From an uncultured Clostridia bacterium (GTDB taxonomy: Bacteria; Bacillota_A; Clostridia; Christensenellales; Aristaeellaceae): DNA of 6,242 bases. Where the stretch lies: NCBI GenBank assembly GCA_945871545.1, contig CAMBWJ010000122.1, positions 1-6,242 of the forward strand. Reading direction: 5' to 3'. Position numbers and translations under genes: made by a program. Each line of letters opens with the position of its first letter. The stretch's first letter is position 1. Below the pieces are notes generated by a model, which was not told the DNA's origin, did no database searches, and saw only the letters and a list, made by a program, of their open reading frames with translations. Of this stretch, positions 1 through 5,079 are shown piece after piece.

Positions 1-576
1 CTCGCGGAACTCGGCGAAGGGAAAGCGCAGGCTCTGAAGCGTCGGTTCGGAGGCTTCCTTCCATTTCTCCTGGGCCTCCAGCTGACGGGCGTAGGGCAGC
101 GCGTAGGCCATAAAGCGCCGCGCAAGCTCCTCCCGATCCAGCTCCCGCCTGAAGCTGCGCTGACCGCCGCGCACGCCGACGTAGATCAGCTGCACCTCCG
201 CCGCAGCATAGCCGTCCCGCGCACAGAGCAGGTGGGCGTAGATCTCGGCCTGGGCCCAGTGGGCGGGATAGTCCTCGCTGAGGATCTCGTTGGGGTTGAT
301 CCGCGTGGTCTTGATCTCGGCGATGTGCGCGCAGTCCCTCTCCAGCCACGCCGCGTCCGCGCGGCCCTGCACCCGAAGCTGAACGCCGCCCACGTTCACG
401 TCCAGCGATACGGGAAGCTCCGCGACCCAGCGCTCGTCCAGCATCCGCTGCACGGCGACGTGGCCCTCGCGGCCCTCCCGCATGCGCGCGGCCATGCGGC
501 TCGCGGAGGTGACGCTGCCCGTGGCGCAGGCGAACTCCGCCAGCGCGCGCACGCTCACCACATGGATCTTCTTCAA
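1..576 (-). CDS. RecB-like PD-(D/E)XK nuclease domain, probable N-terminus of a DinG/XPD-type helicase (partial, 3' end outside window)
   Basis: The visible 192 residues form a RecB-family nuclease domain. Its active-site pattern is complete: EGxxxH around residues 34-39, GRAD with Asp74, EIK with Glu87 and Lys89, and a QxxxY motif at Gln109/Tyr113. The domain starts with a short VSVRALAEF segment and ends with FPFAEFRE, which resembles the 'FPF-(x)-YRpGQ' linker leading into the helicase part of DinG/Rad3-like (COG1199) proteins in Bacillota. That helicase half would lie left of base 1 and is inferred, not seen. The likely role is DNA repair or processing of branched or damaged DNA in the cytoplasm. 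I chose the TTG at 576 because AGAGGT lies about 7 bases upstream and no ATG is available in frame nearby; the GTG codons at residues 6-7 are alternatives. The gene is divergent from manA. A stand-alone Cas4/RecB-like nuclease is a less likely alternative. Confidence 0.8.
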   Translation of the reverse strand, partial: MKKIHVVSVRALAEFACATGSVTSASRMAARMREGREGHVAVQRMLDERWVAELPVSLDVNVGGVQLRVQGRADAAWLERDCAHIAEIKTTRINPNEILSEDYPAHWAQAEIYAHLLCARDGYAAAEVQLIYVGVRGGQRSFRRELDREELARRFMAYALPYARQLEAQEKWKEASEPTLQSLRFPFAEFRE

Positions 577-595
577 CGGCCCGACCTCTTTTCCC

Positions 596-624
596 TTGAC
601 AGTTTCGGTTCCTGGTGATAAAGT
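596..624 (+). promoter_or_regulatory. Sigma-A type promoter for the mannose-6-phosphate isomerase gene
   Basis: A perfect -35 TTGACA (596-601) is followed by a 17-base spacer and TAAAGT (619-624) as the -10. A TGn extended -10 (TGA, 616-618) sits directly in front. Transcription would start near 631, giving a leader of roughly 90 bases before the ATG at 724. The hexamers are seen; activity is inferred. Confidence 0.7.
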
Positions 625-642
625 AAGATTATCTACACATAT

Positions 643-670
643 GCTGGCAGATGATGAATCTCTGCGCAGC
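643..670. other. Bulged hairpin in the shared leader region
   Basis: GCTGGCAG (643-650) can pair with CTGC-G-CAGC (662-670) to form an 8-bp stem with one bulged G and an 11-base loop. It lies where the predicted manA and helicase leader transcripts overlap, so both RNAs would carry it in complementary form. No U-tract follows and it matches no riboswitch I recognise. It could be a structural 5' element or chance. Confidence 0.3.
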
Positions 671-677
671 TGTTACC

Positions 678-706
678 AGTATAGAACAGTTCCCATACTT
701 TTTCAA
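678..706 (-). promoter_or_regulatory. Sigma-A type promoter for the nuclease-helicase gene
   Basis: Read on the minus strand, TTGAAA (706-701) is followed by a 17-base spacer and TATACT (683-678), each one mismatch from consensus. The start site would be near 671, about 95 bases before the TTG start. The -10 is bracketed by a 5-bp inverted repeat (CTGTT at 670-674, AACAG at 685-689) that could be an operator. The promoter lies inside the manA leader, next to that gene's ribosome binding site, and points against the manA promoter. Confidence 0.6.
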
Positions 707-708
707 GC

Positions 709-715
709 AGGAGGT
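709..715 (+). promoter_or_regulatory. Ribosome binding site that fixes the manA start
   Basis: AGGAGGT ends 8 bases before the ATG at 724. The in-frame TTG at 718 is only 2 bases from the site and is too close to be used, so the protein should begin MTLYPLL. Confidence 0.85.
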
Positions 716-723
716 TTTTGACG

Positions 724-1752
724 ATGACGCTTTATCCGCTTCTGATGGCGCCCCACTTCCGCTCCGGCGAGGAAACGCCCTGGGGCGGCTCCATGCTGCG
801 CGACGCATTCATGAAGGACGCGCCGGATCAGACCGGCGAGAGCCTGGAGATCTCGGCCCTTCCCGAGCGCGAGAGCATGGTGCGCAACGGTTCGCACGCC
901 GGCAAGAGCCTCAGCCGCATGATCGAGCTGTGGGGCGAGCAGCTCACCGGCCTCCCCGCAGGCAGCGACTTCCCGCTGCTGCTGAAGCTGATCGACGCGA
1001 AGGACACCCTGTCCGTGCAGGTGCACCCGGACGACGCCTACGCAGGCGCCAACGAGGGTGGCAAGCTGGGCAAGACCGAGGCCTGGATCGTGCTGAACTG
1101 CGACGAGGGCGCGCGCCTGGCCTACGGCGTGGACACCCACGGCAAGCCGCTTCAGGAGGTCGTGGACGGCGGCGCTGCGGAGATCGAGGCTGCGCTGAAC
1201 TGGGTGGACGTGCGCCCGGGCGACGTCTACTACATTCCCAGCGGCATGGTGCACGCCATCGGCGCGGGCATGCAGATCTACGAGATTCAGCAGTCCAGCG
1301 ACGTGACCTACCGCTTCTGGGACTGGGGCCGCGTCGGCAAGAACGGCCAGCCCCGCACGCTGCACACCCGGCAGGCCGTGGATGTGACCAGGCCGGAGCT
1401 GCACCTGAGCAAGATCTTCGGCACCACCAGCCTGTGCAAGGGCGGCAGCCGCACCTACTACATCTCCAACCGCTACTTCGAGCTGTGCCGCCTGAACGTC
1501 TCCGGTAAGATGCCGGTGTGCGACGGCCGCATGCTCTTCCTCACGCCGCTGGGCCCCTGCACCCTGCGCTGGGAAGACGAGGAGCTGGAGCTTGCACCCT
1601 TCGACAGCGTGCTGGTGCCCGCCGCCATGGAGGGCCTGACCATCGAGAGCGACGACTGCAAGGTGCTCATGTCCTCCCTGTCCAACCGCGAAGCCCTGCG
1701 CGCAGAGCTGGGCTACCGCGCGGAGAACGTCGCGGGGCTGACTGAGGAATAA
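724..1752 (+). CDS. manA: Mannose-6-phosphate isomerase, class I (phosphomannose isomerase)
   Basis: This 342-residue cytoplasmic zinc enzyme of the cupin fold interconverts mannose 6-phosphate and fructose 6-phosphate. It links mannose use to glycolysis and supplies mannose 6-phosphate for GDP-mannose. The class I signatures are all visible: PWGG near residue 19, the zinc-binding SVQVHPDD segment with Gln99 and His101, GKTEAW with Glu119, and YYIPSGMVHAIG with His177. The catalytic-site stretch DVTYRFWDWGR carries Arg197. The second cupin-like half follows to residue 342. The length is slightly above the roughly 315 residues of short Bacillus-type ManA. It is a single-gene unit with its own promoter (596-624), a strong Shine-Dalgarno site and a terminator hairpin just after the stop. 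No mannose transporter or kinase gene is adjacent, so induction cannot be read from context. Confidence 0.95.
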   Translation: MTLYPLLMAPHFRSGEETPWGGSMLRDAFMKDAPDQTGESLEISALPERESMVRNGSHAGKSLSRMIELWGEQLTGLPAGSDFPLLLKLIDAKDTLSVQVHPDDAYAGANEGGKLGKTEAWIVLNCDEGARLAYGVDTHGKPLQEVVDGGAAEIEAALNWVDVRPGDVYYIPSGMVHAIGAGMQIYEIQQSSDVTYRFWDWGRVGKNGQPRTLHTRQAVDVTRPELHLSKIFGTTSLCKGGSRTYYISNRYFELCRLNVSGKMPVCDGRMLFLTPLGPCTLRWEDEELELAPFDSVLVPAAMEGLTIESDDCKVLMSSLSNREALRAELGYRAENVAGLTEE

Positions 1753-1763
1753 AATCGTATGAA

Positions 1764-1796
1764 AAGGCTCCCCCGGAATCATTCCAGGGGAGCCTT
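1764..1796. terminator. Bidirectional terminator between convergent manA and the hxlR-type gene
   Basis: AAGGCTCCCC (1764-1773) pairs perfectly with GGGGAGCCTT (1787-1796). After one C/A mismatch, GGAA (1775-1778) and TTCC (1782-1785) extend the stem to a three-base loop. On the minus strand the stem runs into TTTT and then C, so it terminates the regulator gene well. On the plus strand only the two stem Ts follow, so termination of manA is probably weaker. Confidence 0.8.
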
Positions 1797-1808
1797 CGTC
1801 ATGCCCAT

Positions 1809-2174
1809 TCAGTGCAGGATTGATCCCAGCGCGTCCGTCAATTCACTGGTGGGAGCGTTGTTCCGCTTCTTGTAATCCATGCCCCAGTCAAACATTGCGG
1901 CAATGACCGGCTTGAGGCTCTCGCCCAGCTCGGTCAGCGTATACTCCACCCGGGGCGGCACCTCCGGATAGGCCCTGCGCGTCAGCAGGCCGTCGGCCTC
2001 CATCGACTTCAGATTCGCGGTCAGCACCTTCTGGGAGATTCCCTCCAGCGAGCGCTTCAGCTCGCCGAAGCGCTTCGTGCCCGTGAACAGATCCCGCAGG
2101 ATCAGCACCTTCCAGCGATCCGAAATCAGCATCAGCGTCGTCTCCACCGGGCAGTCCGGCAATTTCTTATCCAT
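1809..2174 (-). CDS. HxlR-family winged-helix transcriptional regulator
   Basis: This 121-residue protein is the usual size for the HxlR/YodB/HypR family of dimeric DNA-binding proteins. Family hallmarks run in order. CPVETTLMLISDRWKVLILRDL (residues 8-29) is the conserved N-terminal helix. GTKRFGELKRSLEGISQKVLTANLKSMEADGLL (32-64) holds the recognition helix. The wing YPEVPPRVEYTLTELGESL is at 69-87. Cys8 is the position used as the redox or electrophile sensor in YodB and HypR, so sensing by thiol modification is plausible but inferred. The ATG at 2174 has AGAGG 8 bases upstream. The gene is divergent from an NAD(P)-binding oxidoreductase, the typical target of such regulators. Its strong promoter is overlapped by an inverted repeat, which suggests autoregulation. 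Confidence 0.93.
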   Translation of the reverse strand: MDKKLPDCPVETTLMLISDRWKVLILRDLFTGTKRFGELKRSLEGISQKVLTANLKSMEADGLLTRRAYPEVPPRVEYTLTELGESLKPVIAAMFDWGMDYKKRNNAPTSELTDALGSILH

Positions 2175-2193
2175 AGAACAAGCCTCTCACTTC

Positions 2194-2218
2194 AATGTCC
2201 ATTTCAGTTAATGACATT
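2194..2218. promoter_or_regulatory. Inverted repeat overlapping the -10 of the hxlR-type promoter (candidate operator)
   Basis: AATGTC (2194-2199) and GACATT (2213-2218) form a 6-13-6 inverted repeat. Adjacent CATT and AATG extend the arms if a one-base offset is allowed. It covers most of the -10 and the likely start site of the regulator gene, the expected place for an autorepression operator. Binding is inferred. Confidence 0.4.
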
Positions 2219-2245
2219 ATAAGACCGGCTGCAAAAAACCGTCAA
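2216..2245 (-). promoter_or_regulatory. Sigma-A type promoter of the HxlR-family gene
   Basis: On the minus strand, TTGACG (2245-2240) is followed by an 18-base spacer and a perfect TATAAT (2221-2216). The start site would be near 2209, about 35 bases before the ATG at 2174. Confidence 0.75.
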
Positions 2246-2316
2246 TCTCCTCTTCAATTCTTAACACAACATCATTTGTGCCCCAAACCCCCTGCAATTC
2301 CAGAAGGTTTCCCTCC

Positions 2317-2337
2317 GGTAACCACCCAATTGTTACC
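2317..2337. promoter_or_regulatory. Inverted repeat in the divergent intergenic region
   Basis: GGTAAC (2317-2322) and GTTACC (2332-2337) are perfect 6-bp arms around a 9-base spacer, 21 bp in all, or two turns of helix. It lies between the two divergent promoters, upstream of both -35 regions, where an activator or a second regulator dimer could bind. No particular factor can be named. Confidence 0.35.
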
Positions 2338-2357
2338 AAATAGTGCCTATACCACAA

Positions 2358-2373
2358 AAAAGTGCGTACTTTT
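2358..2373. promoter_or_regulatory. Inverted repeat over the oxidoreductase promoter (candidate HxlR operator)
   Basis: AAAAGT-GCGT-ACTTTT is a perfect 6-4-6 inverted repeat. Its right arm overlaps the -35 of the oxidoreductase promoter, so a dimer bound here should block RNA polymerase. The core resembles the AGT/ACT half-sites described for YodB-type HxlR regulators. A related AGTGC-C-TA stretch lies 19 bases upstream (2342-2349 against 2361-2368), which may be a second half-site. Confidence 0.5.
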
Positions 2374-2398
2374 CAAGCCCTCCGAAGCGTGCTATCCT
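2370..2398 (+). promoter_or_regulatory. Probable promoter of the NAD(P)-binding oxidoreductase gene
   Basis: A weak -35 TTTTCA (2370-2375), a 17-base spacer and TATCCT (2393-2398) with a TGC extended -10 (2390-2392) form the best rightward promoter. The start site would be near 2405. The weak hexamers and overlapping operator fit an inducible gene. Confidence 0.5.
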
Positions 2399-2461
2399 CT
2401 CATTGCGGGCGGGAAATGCAGAAAAGCCCCCGCACAAGATTAAACCCGGGAGGAAACAGAA

Positions 2462-3091
2462 ATGAAGATTGCAGTTGTATGCGCAAACGGCAAGGCAGGC
2501 CAGTTGATCGTGAAGGAGGCCCTGAACCGGGGCCTGGACGTGACCGCGTTCGTTCGCGGCGAGAACCGCAGCGCAGCGAAGCAGGTGGTCGTAAAGGATC
2601 TCTTCGAGCTGACTGCCGCCGATCTGAAAAATTTCGACGTGGTGGTGGACGCCTTCGGCGCGTGGGAGAGCGAGGCCCTGCCCCAGCACAGCGCCTCGCT
2701 GAAGCACCTGTGCGACATCCTCAGCGGCACGGAGATTCGCCTGCTGGTGGTGGGCGGCGCAGGCAGCCTGTACGTCAACCCCGAGCACAGCGCGCAGGTC
2801 ATGGACGGCCCCGACTTCCCGGATATGTTCAAGCCGCTGGCCCGGGCGCAGGGCAAGGCGCTGGAGGAGCTGCGGCAGCGCAGCGATGTGAAGTGGACCT
2901 TCGTCAGCCCCGCCTGCGACTTCCAGGCCGAGGGCGAGCGCAGCGGCAAGTACCTGCTGGGCGGCGAGGAAGTGACGCTGAACGCGCGCGGCGAGAGCAT
3001 CATCAGCTACGCCGACTACGCCATCGCCATGGTGGACGAGGCGACCTGCGGGAACCACATCCGCCAGCGCATCAGCGTCGTGCGCGCCTGA
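2462..3091 (+). CDS. NAD(P)-binding oxidoreductase, NmrA-like / atypical SDR family
   Basis: This 209-residue cytoplasmic Rossmann-fold protein begins MKIAVVCANGKAGQ. It carries the glycine-rich dinucleotide loop in a variant form (A-N-G-K-A-G, residues 8-13, where GATGxxG is usual). Arg32 after the second strand suggests NADPH preference. The segment LLVVGGAGSLYV (94-105) and the C-terminal ISYADYAIAMVDE (181-193) are typical of the NADH-flavin-reductase-like group (COG2910). Likely substrates are flavins, quinones or reactive electrophiles; none can be fixed from sequence. GGGAGG lies 8 bases before the ATG. The gene is divergent from an HxlR-type regulator, and an inverted repeat covers its promoter, so derepression under oxidative or electrophile stress is likely. 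It appears monocistronic, ending before a hairpin at 3150. Confidence 0.88.
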   Translation: MKIAVVCANGKAGQLIVKEALNRGLDVTAFVRGENRSAAKQVVVKDLFELTAADLKNFDVVVDAFGAWESEALPQHSASLKHLCDILSGTEIRLLVVGGAGSLYVNPEHSAQVMDGPDFPDMFKPLARAQGKALEELRQRSDVKWTFVSPACDFQAEGERSGKYLLGGEEVTLNARGESIISYADYAIAMVDEATCGNHIRQRISVVRA

Positions 3092-3149
3092 TTCTGCAAC
3101 GCCCGATCCCGGATGTGCGCACGCGCACCGCGCAAAAATGACAGTCTGA

Positions 3150-3177
3150 GGGCCGCTTCGATACATCGAAGCGGCCC
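3150..3177. terminator. Long perfect hairpin between convergent genes
   Basis: GGGCCGCTTCGAT (3150-3162) and ATCGAAGCGGCCC (3165-3177) are 13-base perfect inverted arms separated by two bases, so in RNA about 11 pairs can form. Neither strand has a U-tract directly after the stem; on the minus strand five Ts come about 10 bases later. It most likely ends transcription of the oxidoreductase and limits read-through from the opposite side. Its near-perfect symmetry would also suit a protein-binding site. Confidence 0.55.
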
Positions 3178-3187
3178 TGCATGCGTT

Positions 3188-3223
3188 AAAAAAGCCCAGC
3201 TTTCCGGCAATTCATTCCCGGAA
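3188..3223 (-). terminator. Possible terminator of the rhomboid-like gene
   Basis: On the minus strand a stem of TTCCGG and CCGGAA (3218-3223 with 3202-3207) spans the stop codon. It is followed by AAAGC-TGG-GCTTT (3203-3191), which continues into a run of six Ts (3193-3188). Either short hairpin with the T-run could act as a weak intrinsic terminator. Confidence 0.4.
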
Positions 3224-3856
3224 GGATTTTTTCCACTTGTAGCGGCGGTACGCGCTCTTGACGCGCTGGATCAGATTCCCGCCGAAGAACAGCAGCACGT
3301 TTACAAGCGCCATCGCCAGTGCGATGCGGGTGGAGGCATTTCCCATCACGAAGCTCACGAGCAGCCCCGCCGCGTCGATCAGCGCCAGATACTTCACCTT
3401 CACCGGCAGGAAGAAGAACAGGTTCACCTGAAAGTCCGGGTACAGCAGCGCGAATCCCAGGAACAGCGACAGGTTCAGATAGCTGTTCGTGGCGTAGCCG
3501 GTGATCATGCCGGAGATGATCGTGCCCAGCATGCCGAAGAGGTAGTACAGGTTGAACCTGAACGAGCCCCACTGGTTCTCCAGCGCGCTGCCGATCATCC
3601 AGTAGAAGTACAGCGAAAACAGAATCCACACGATGCTGGAGTTGGGCGGCAGGAACAGGAAGGTCACCAGCCGCCAGAGCTGTCCCCGCAGGATTGCGGC
3701 CTTATTGAAGATGAGATAGGCCGTCAGGTTCACCGGCATCAGCATGTCCAGCACAAAGACCGCGGCCATGGAGGCCACGATGTACATCATCAGATTGGAG
3801 ATGGCATACTTCCCGAATTTTCGCTCCATCCGCTCGAGCCATTGATTGAAACGCAT
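3212..3856 (-). CDS. Rhomboid-like integral membrane protein, probably not a protease
   Basis: This 214-residue protein has about six hydrophobic segments (roughly residues 19-39, 73-91, 102-120, 125-139, 157-171 and 177-194). A basic, amphipathic start and a strongly basic tail (RRYKWKKSFRE) lie at the ends. It keeps structural marks of the rhomboid fold: the Trp61-Arg62 motif in the L1 region (GQLWRLVTFLF) and GSALENQWGS (89-98). The G-x-S-G serine motif is absent from the fourth segment (YLNLSLFLGFALLYPD), and no histidine is present in the sixth, so proteolysis is unlikely. A derlin-like or substrate-binding role is possible. The ATG at 3856 is preferred over an upstream ATG at 3892 because GAGGAGGG lies just before it. 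It follows a truncated HAD gene by 14 bases, so it was probably the second gene of an operon. Confidence 0.85.
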   Translation of the reverse strand: MRFNQWLERMERKFGKYAISNLMMYIVASMAAVFVLDMLMPVNLTAYLIFNKAAILRGQLWRLVTFLFLPPNSSIVWILFSLYFYWMIGSALENQWGSFRFNLYYLFGMLGTIISGMITGYATNSYLNLSLFLGFALLYPDFQVNLFFFLPVKVKYLALIDAAGLLVSFVMGNASTRIALAMALVNVLLFFGGNLIQRVKSAYRRYKWKKSFRE

Positions 3857-3870
3857 ATTTTCCCTCCTCG

Positions 3871-3996
3871 TCAGGCGCTCTCGCCCTCGCACTGTTCCGG
3901 CAGCAGAAGCTGCCCGATCGCCGCAGCAGCGCCGTCGTGATCGTTGTCGGGCAGCGCCGCCTCCGCCCGTGTCTTCAGCTCCGGCAGGGCGTTGCT
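3871..3996 (-). pseudogene. C-terminal remnant of a Cof-type HAD hydrolase
   Basis: About 41 codons, running from SNALPELKTRAEAALPDN to the stop at 3871, match the last segment of Cof-subfamily HAD phosphatases. In those, GNA.PELK contributes the magnesium-site Asn, and a D-x-D-G-V/A-A..I..LL helix closes the protein. The upstream codons read as unrelated sequence (RPHH in place of the usual VAMG), so roughly 220 or more N-terminal residues and the catalytic Asp are missing. The reading frame stays open further upstream only because it runs antisense to the FtsH-like remnant. The stop lies 14 bases before the rhomboid-like start, suggesting an original HAD-rhomboid operon. A non-functional fragment is the best reading. 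Only this C-terminal motif supports the family call. Confidence 0.65.
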
Positions 3997-4197
3997 ATGG
4001 TGGGGTCGGTCGAGAAGCAGCGCAACAAGGCCATTAAGATTCAGATGGAAAACCGGGAGAAGCTCAATGAGCTGACCGGATTCCTCTGCGGCCGCAAGAC
4101 CATCACCGGCGTGGAGTTCATGGAACTCCTCAACGGCGGACGCGCATGCGGGAAATCGATGCAAAGAGAAAGCATCCGTCGGTTCTTTAAGAATTGA
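3997..4197 (+). pseudogene. C-terminal remnant of an FtsH-like AAA+ zinc protease
   Basis: The reading frame gives VEKQRNKAIKIQMENREK, then LNELTGFL, then RKTITGVEFMELLN and a basic tail ending at 4197. This is the pattern of the FtsH/M41 C-terminal helix (ENREKL..LAEFLLEKETITGEEFM). The usual LLEKE has become LCGRK, which suggests drift. Neither the AAA+ domain nor the HExxH zinc site is present. An ATG at 3997 is in frame, and the frame remains open back to 3937 through sequence antisense to the HAD remnant. Homology appears to start near 4005, so the gene was cut there. No good promoter or Shine-Dalgarno site precedes it. A small expressed protein of about 66 residues cannot be excluded. 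Confidence 0.55.
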
Positions 4198-4225
4198 CAG
4201 GCAGAGTGCGCGCCTGCCGCGCGGC

Positions 4226-4813
4226 TCACTGGTGATCGGCCCACAGGCAGTCGGTAAGCGCCATGCAGCTGAAGCGCGCCTCGAAGGAGGAATTCTCCGG
4301 GGAGCAGGCGTACACGCCGAAGCGGATCCTGCCCGCGCCCGCGTGGAGGTGGCAGATGCGCATCTGCTGGAAGCGCACGCCGTCGGTGGAGCACTCGATG
4401 CAGTAGTCGGACTCGCGGCGGCTCAGGCGGTACCACATGCTGCGCACCGAGGCCGGGATGTCCGAGGTTGCCCAGTCGGAGTAGCCACGGTTGGTCACCA
4501 CGCTGCCCAGGCGCTGGTACTCCGCATTTTCGTACTCGATGGAGGCCTTCAGCCAGTTCTCGCTGTCCAGATAGACTGCCACGCCGCACTGGTCGAAGCG
4601 GTGCTTGCTGTCGAAGTCCGTGCGCACGGTGAAGGAGAAGCGCGTCTCCTCCGTCTCCATCTGGAGAACCGGCGCGTTGTCGTTCTGAAAGCCGTAGTAG
4701 GTGCGCTGCCAGAGGTCGGTGCCCGGCTCGGTGGTGATGCGGATCTCCTCCGGGGAGATGGTGAAGCTGCGGGGCGGACGCGTCCATTGTAGAAGCGAAG
4801 TATCGAAGCGCAT
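4226..4813 (-). CDS. DUF1349 domain protein (concanavalin A-like fold)
   Basis: This 195-residue protein, with no signal peptide or membrane segment, matches the DUF1349 family (COG3506-like), a beta-sandwich of the lectin/glucanase type. The recognisable stretches run in family order: TDLWQRTYYGF (32-42), then DQCGVAVYLDSENWLKA (74-90). VVTNRGYSDWAT (105-116) and FGVYACSPENSSFEARF (165-181) follow. The biochemical role is not established. The fold suggests binding or modification of a carbohydrate, and the old name 'regulation of enolase protein 1' is not a reliable function. AGGAGG lies 7 bases before the ATG, and a strong promoter precedes it. It is transcribed alone toward the remnant region. 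No clear intrinsic terminator follows, so read-through into the rhomboid-like gene is possible. Confidence 0.88.
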   Translation of the reverse strand: MRFDTSLLQWTRPPRSFTISPEEIRITTEPGTDLWQRTYYGFQNDNAPVLQMETEETRFSFTVRTDFDSKHRFDQCGVAVYLDSENWLKASIEYENAEYQRLGSVVTNRGYSDWATSDIPASVRSMWYRLSRRESDYCIECSTDGVRFQQMRICHLHAGAGRIRFGVYACSPENSSFEARFSCMALTDCLWADHQ

Positions 4814-4843
4814 GGGAAAACCTCCTGCAATCCGTTTTCAAAT

Positions 4844-4872
4844 ATTCTAGCAGCTTCGGCGCGAAATGTCGA
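4844..4872 (-). promoter_or_regulatory. Strong sigma-A type promoter of the DUF1349 gene
   Basis: On the minus strand, TCGACA (4872-4867), a 17-base spacer and TAGAAT (4849-4844) each differ from consensus by one base, with TGC as an extended -10. The 28 bases upstream (4873-4900) are very AT-rich for this genome and contain the inverted repeat ATATA-TTTG-TATAT (4886-4899). They could serve as an UP element or an operator. Confidence 0.75.
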
Positions 4873-4999
4873 GCCTTTTTCATTTATATATTTGTATATC
4901 CGCTGCATTTTCAGGAATATATTTTATTCAACAGAGCCGATAAAACGAATTAAGTTATAAATTCTTGAATGCAGATCAGAAAATTGTAGAGAAATCACG

Positions 5000-5026
5000 G
5001 GAGATACATGGCATAATGGAGATACA
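5000..5026 (+). repeat. 9-bp direct repeat upstream of the ABC ATPase gene
   Basis: GGAGATACA occurs at 5000-5008 and again at 5018-5026, an 18-base period. A CATAAT with TGG in front (5009-5017) sits between the copies and could be an extended -10, but no good -35 is found at the right distance. The rest of 4873-5079 is AT-rich noncoding DNA in which I see no gene. Confidence 0.35.
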
Positions 5027-5079
5027 AGAATGTTGGAATGGATCGCAAGCGGAACGAAGCTGTGAAAAGGAGCGCGGGT

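Noticed and set aside
232..618. Plus-strand open frames over the nuclease gene
   Set aside because: The minus strand gives a complete PD-(D/E)XK motif set; the plus frames have shadow composition.
684..693. Possible LexA/SOS box (GAAC-A-GTTC) near the helicase promoter
   Set aside because: Bacillota LexA boxes need four bases between GAAC and GTTC; here there is only one.
577..723. Riboswitch or T-box in the manA leader
   Set aside because: I see one bulged hairpin but no conserved riboswitch core or T-box sequence, and the leader is short.
703..1782. A 359-codon minus-strand open frame across manA
   Set aside because: It mirrors the real phosphomannose isomerase gene, has no recognisable motifs and would run through the shared terminator hairpin.
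3113..3940. A 275-codon plus-strand open frame antisense to the rhomboid-like gene
   Set aside because: It is rich in Gln/His/Glu/Arg, the usual mirror of a hydrophobic protein. The minus frame has membrane segments and an AGGAGG site.
3871..4164. A 97-residue minus-strand gene spanning the HAD remnant
   Set aside because: Only the last 41 or so codons look like a HAD protein. The first part is antisense to the FtsH-like fragment, so I annotated the remnant alone.
4198..4222. Hairpin after the DUF1349 gene as a terminator
   Set aside because: Only 5-bp stems can be drawn (GGCAG/CTGCC) and no U-tract follows.
4041..4908. Other open frames overlapping the DUF1349 gene on both strands, up to 280 codons
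   Set aside because: They lack family features, and the DUF1349 frame has the motifs, ribosome binding site and promoter.
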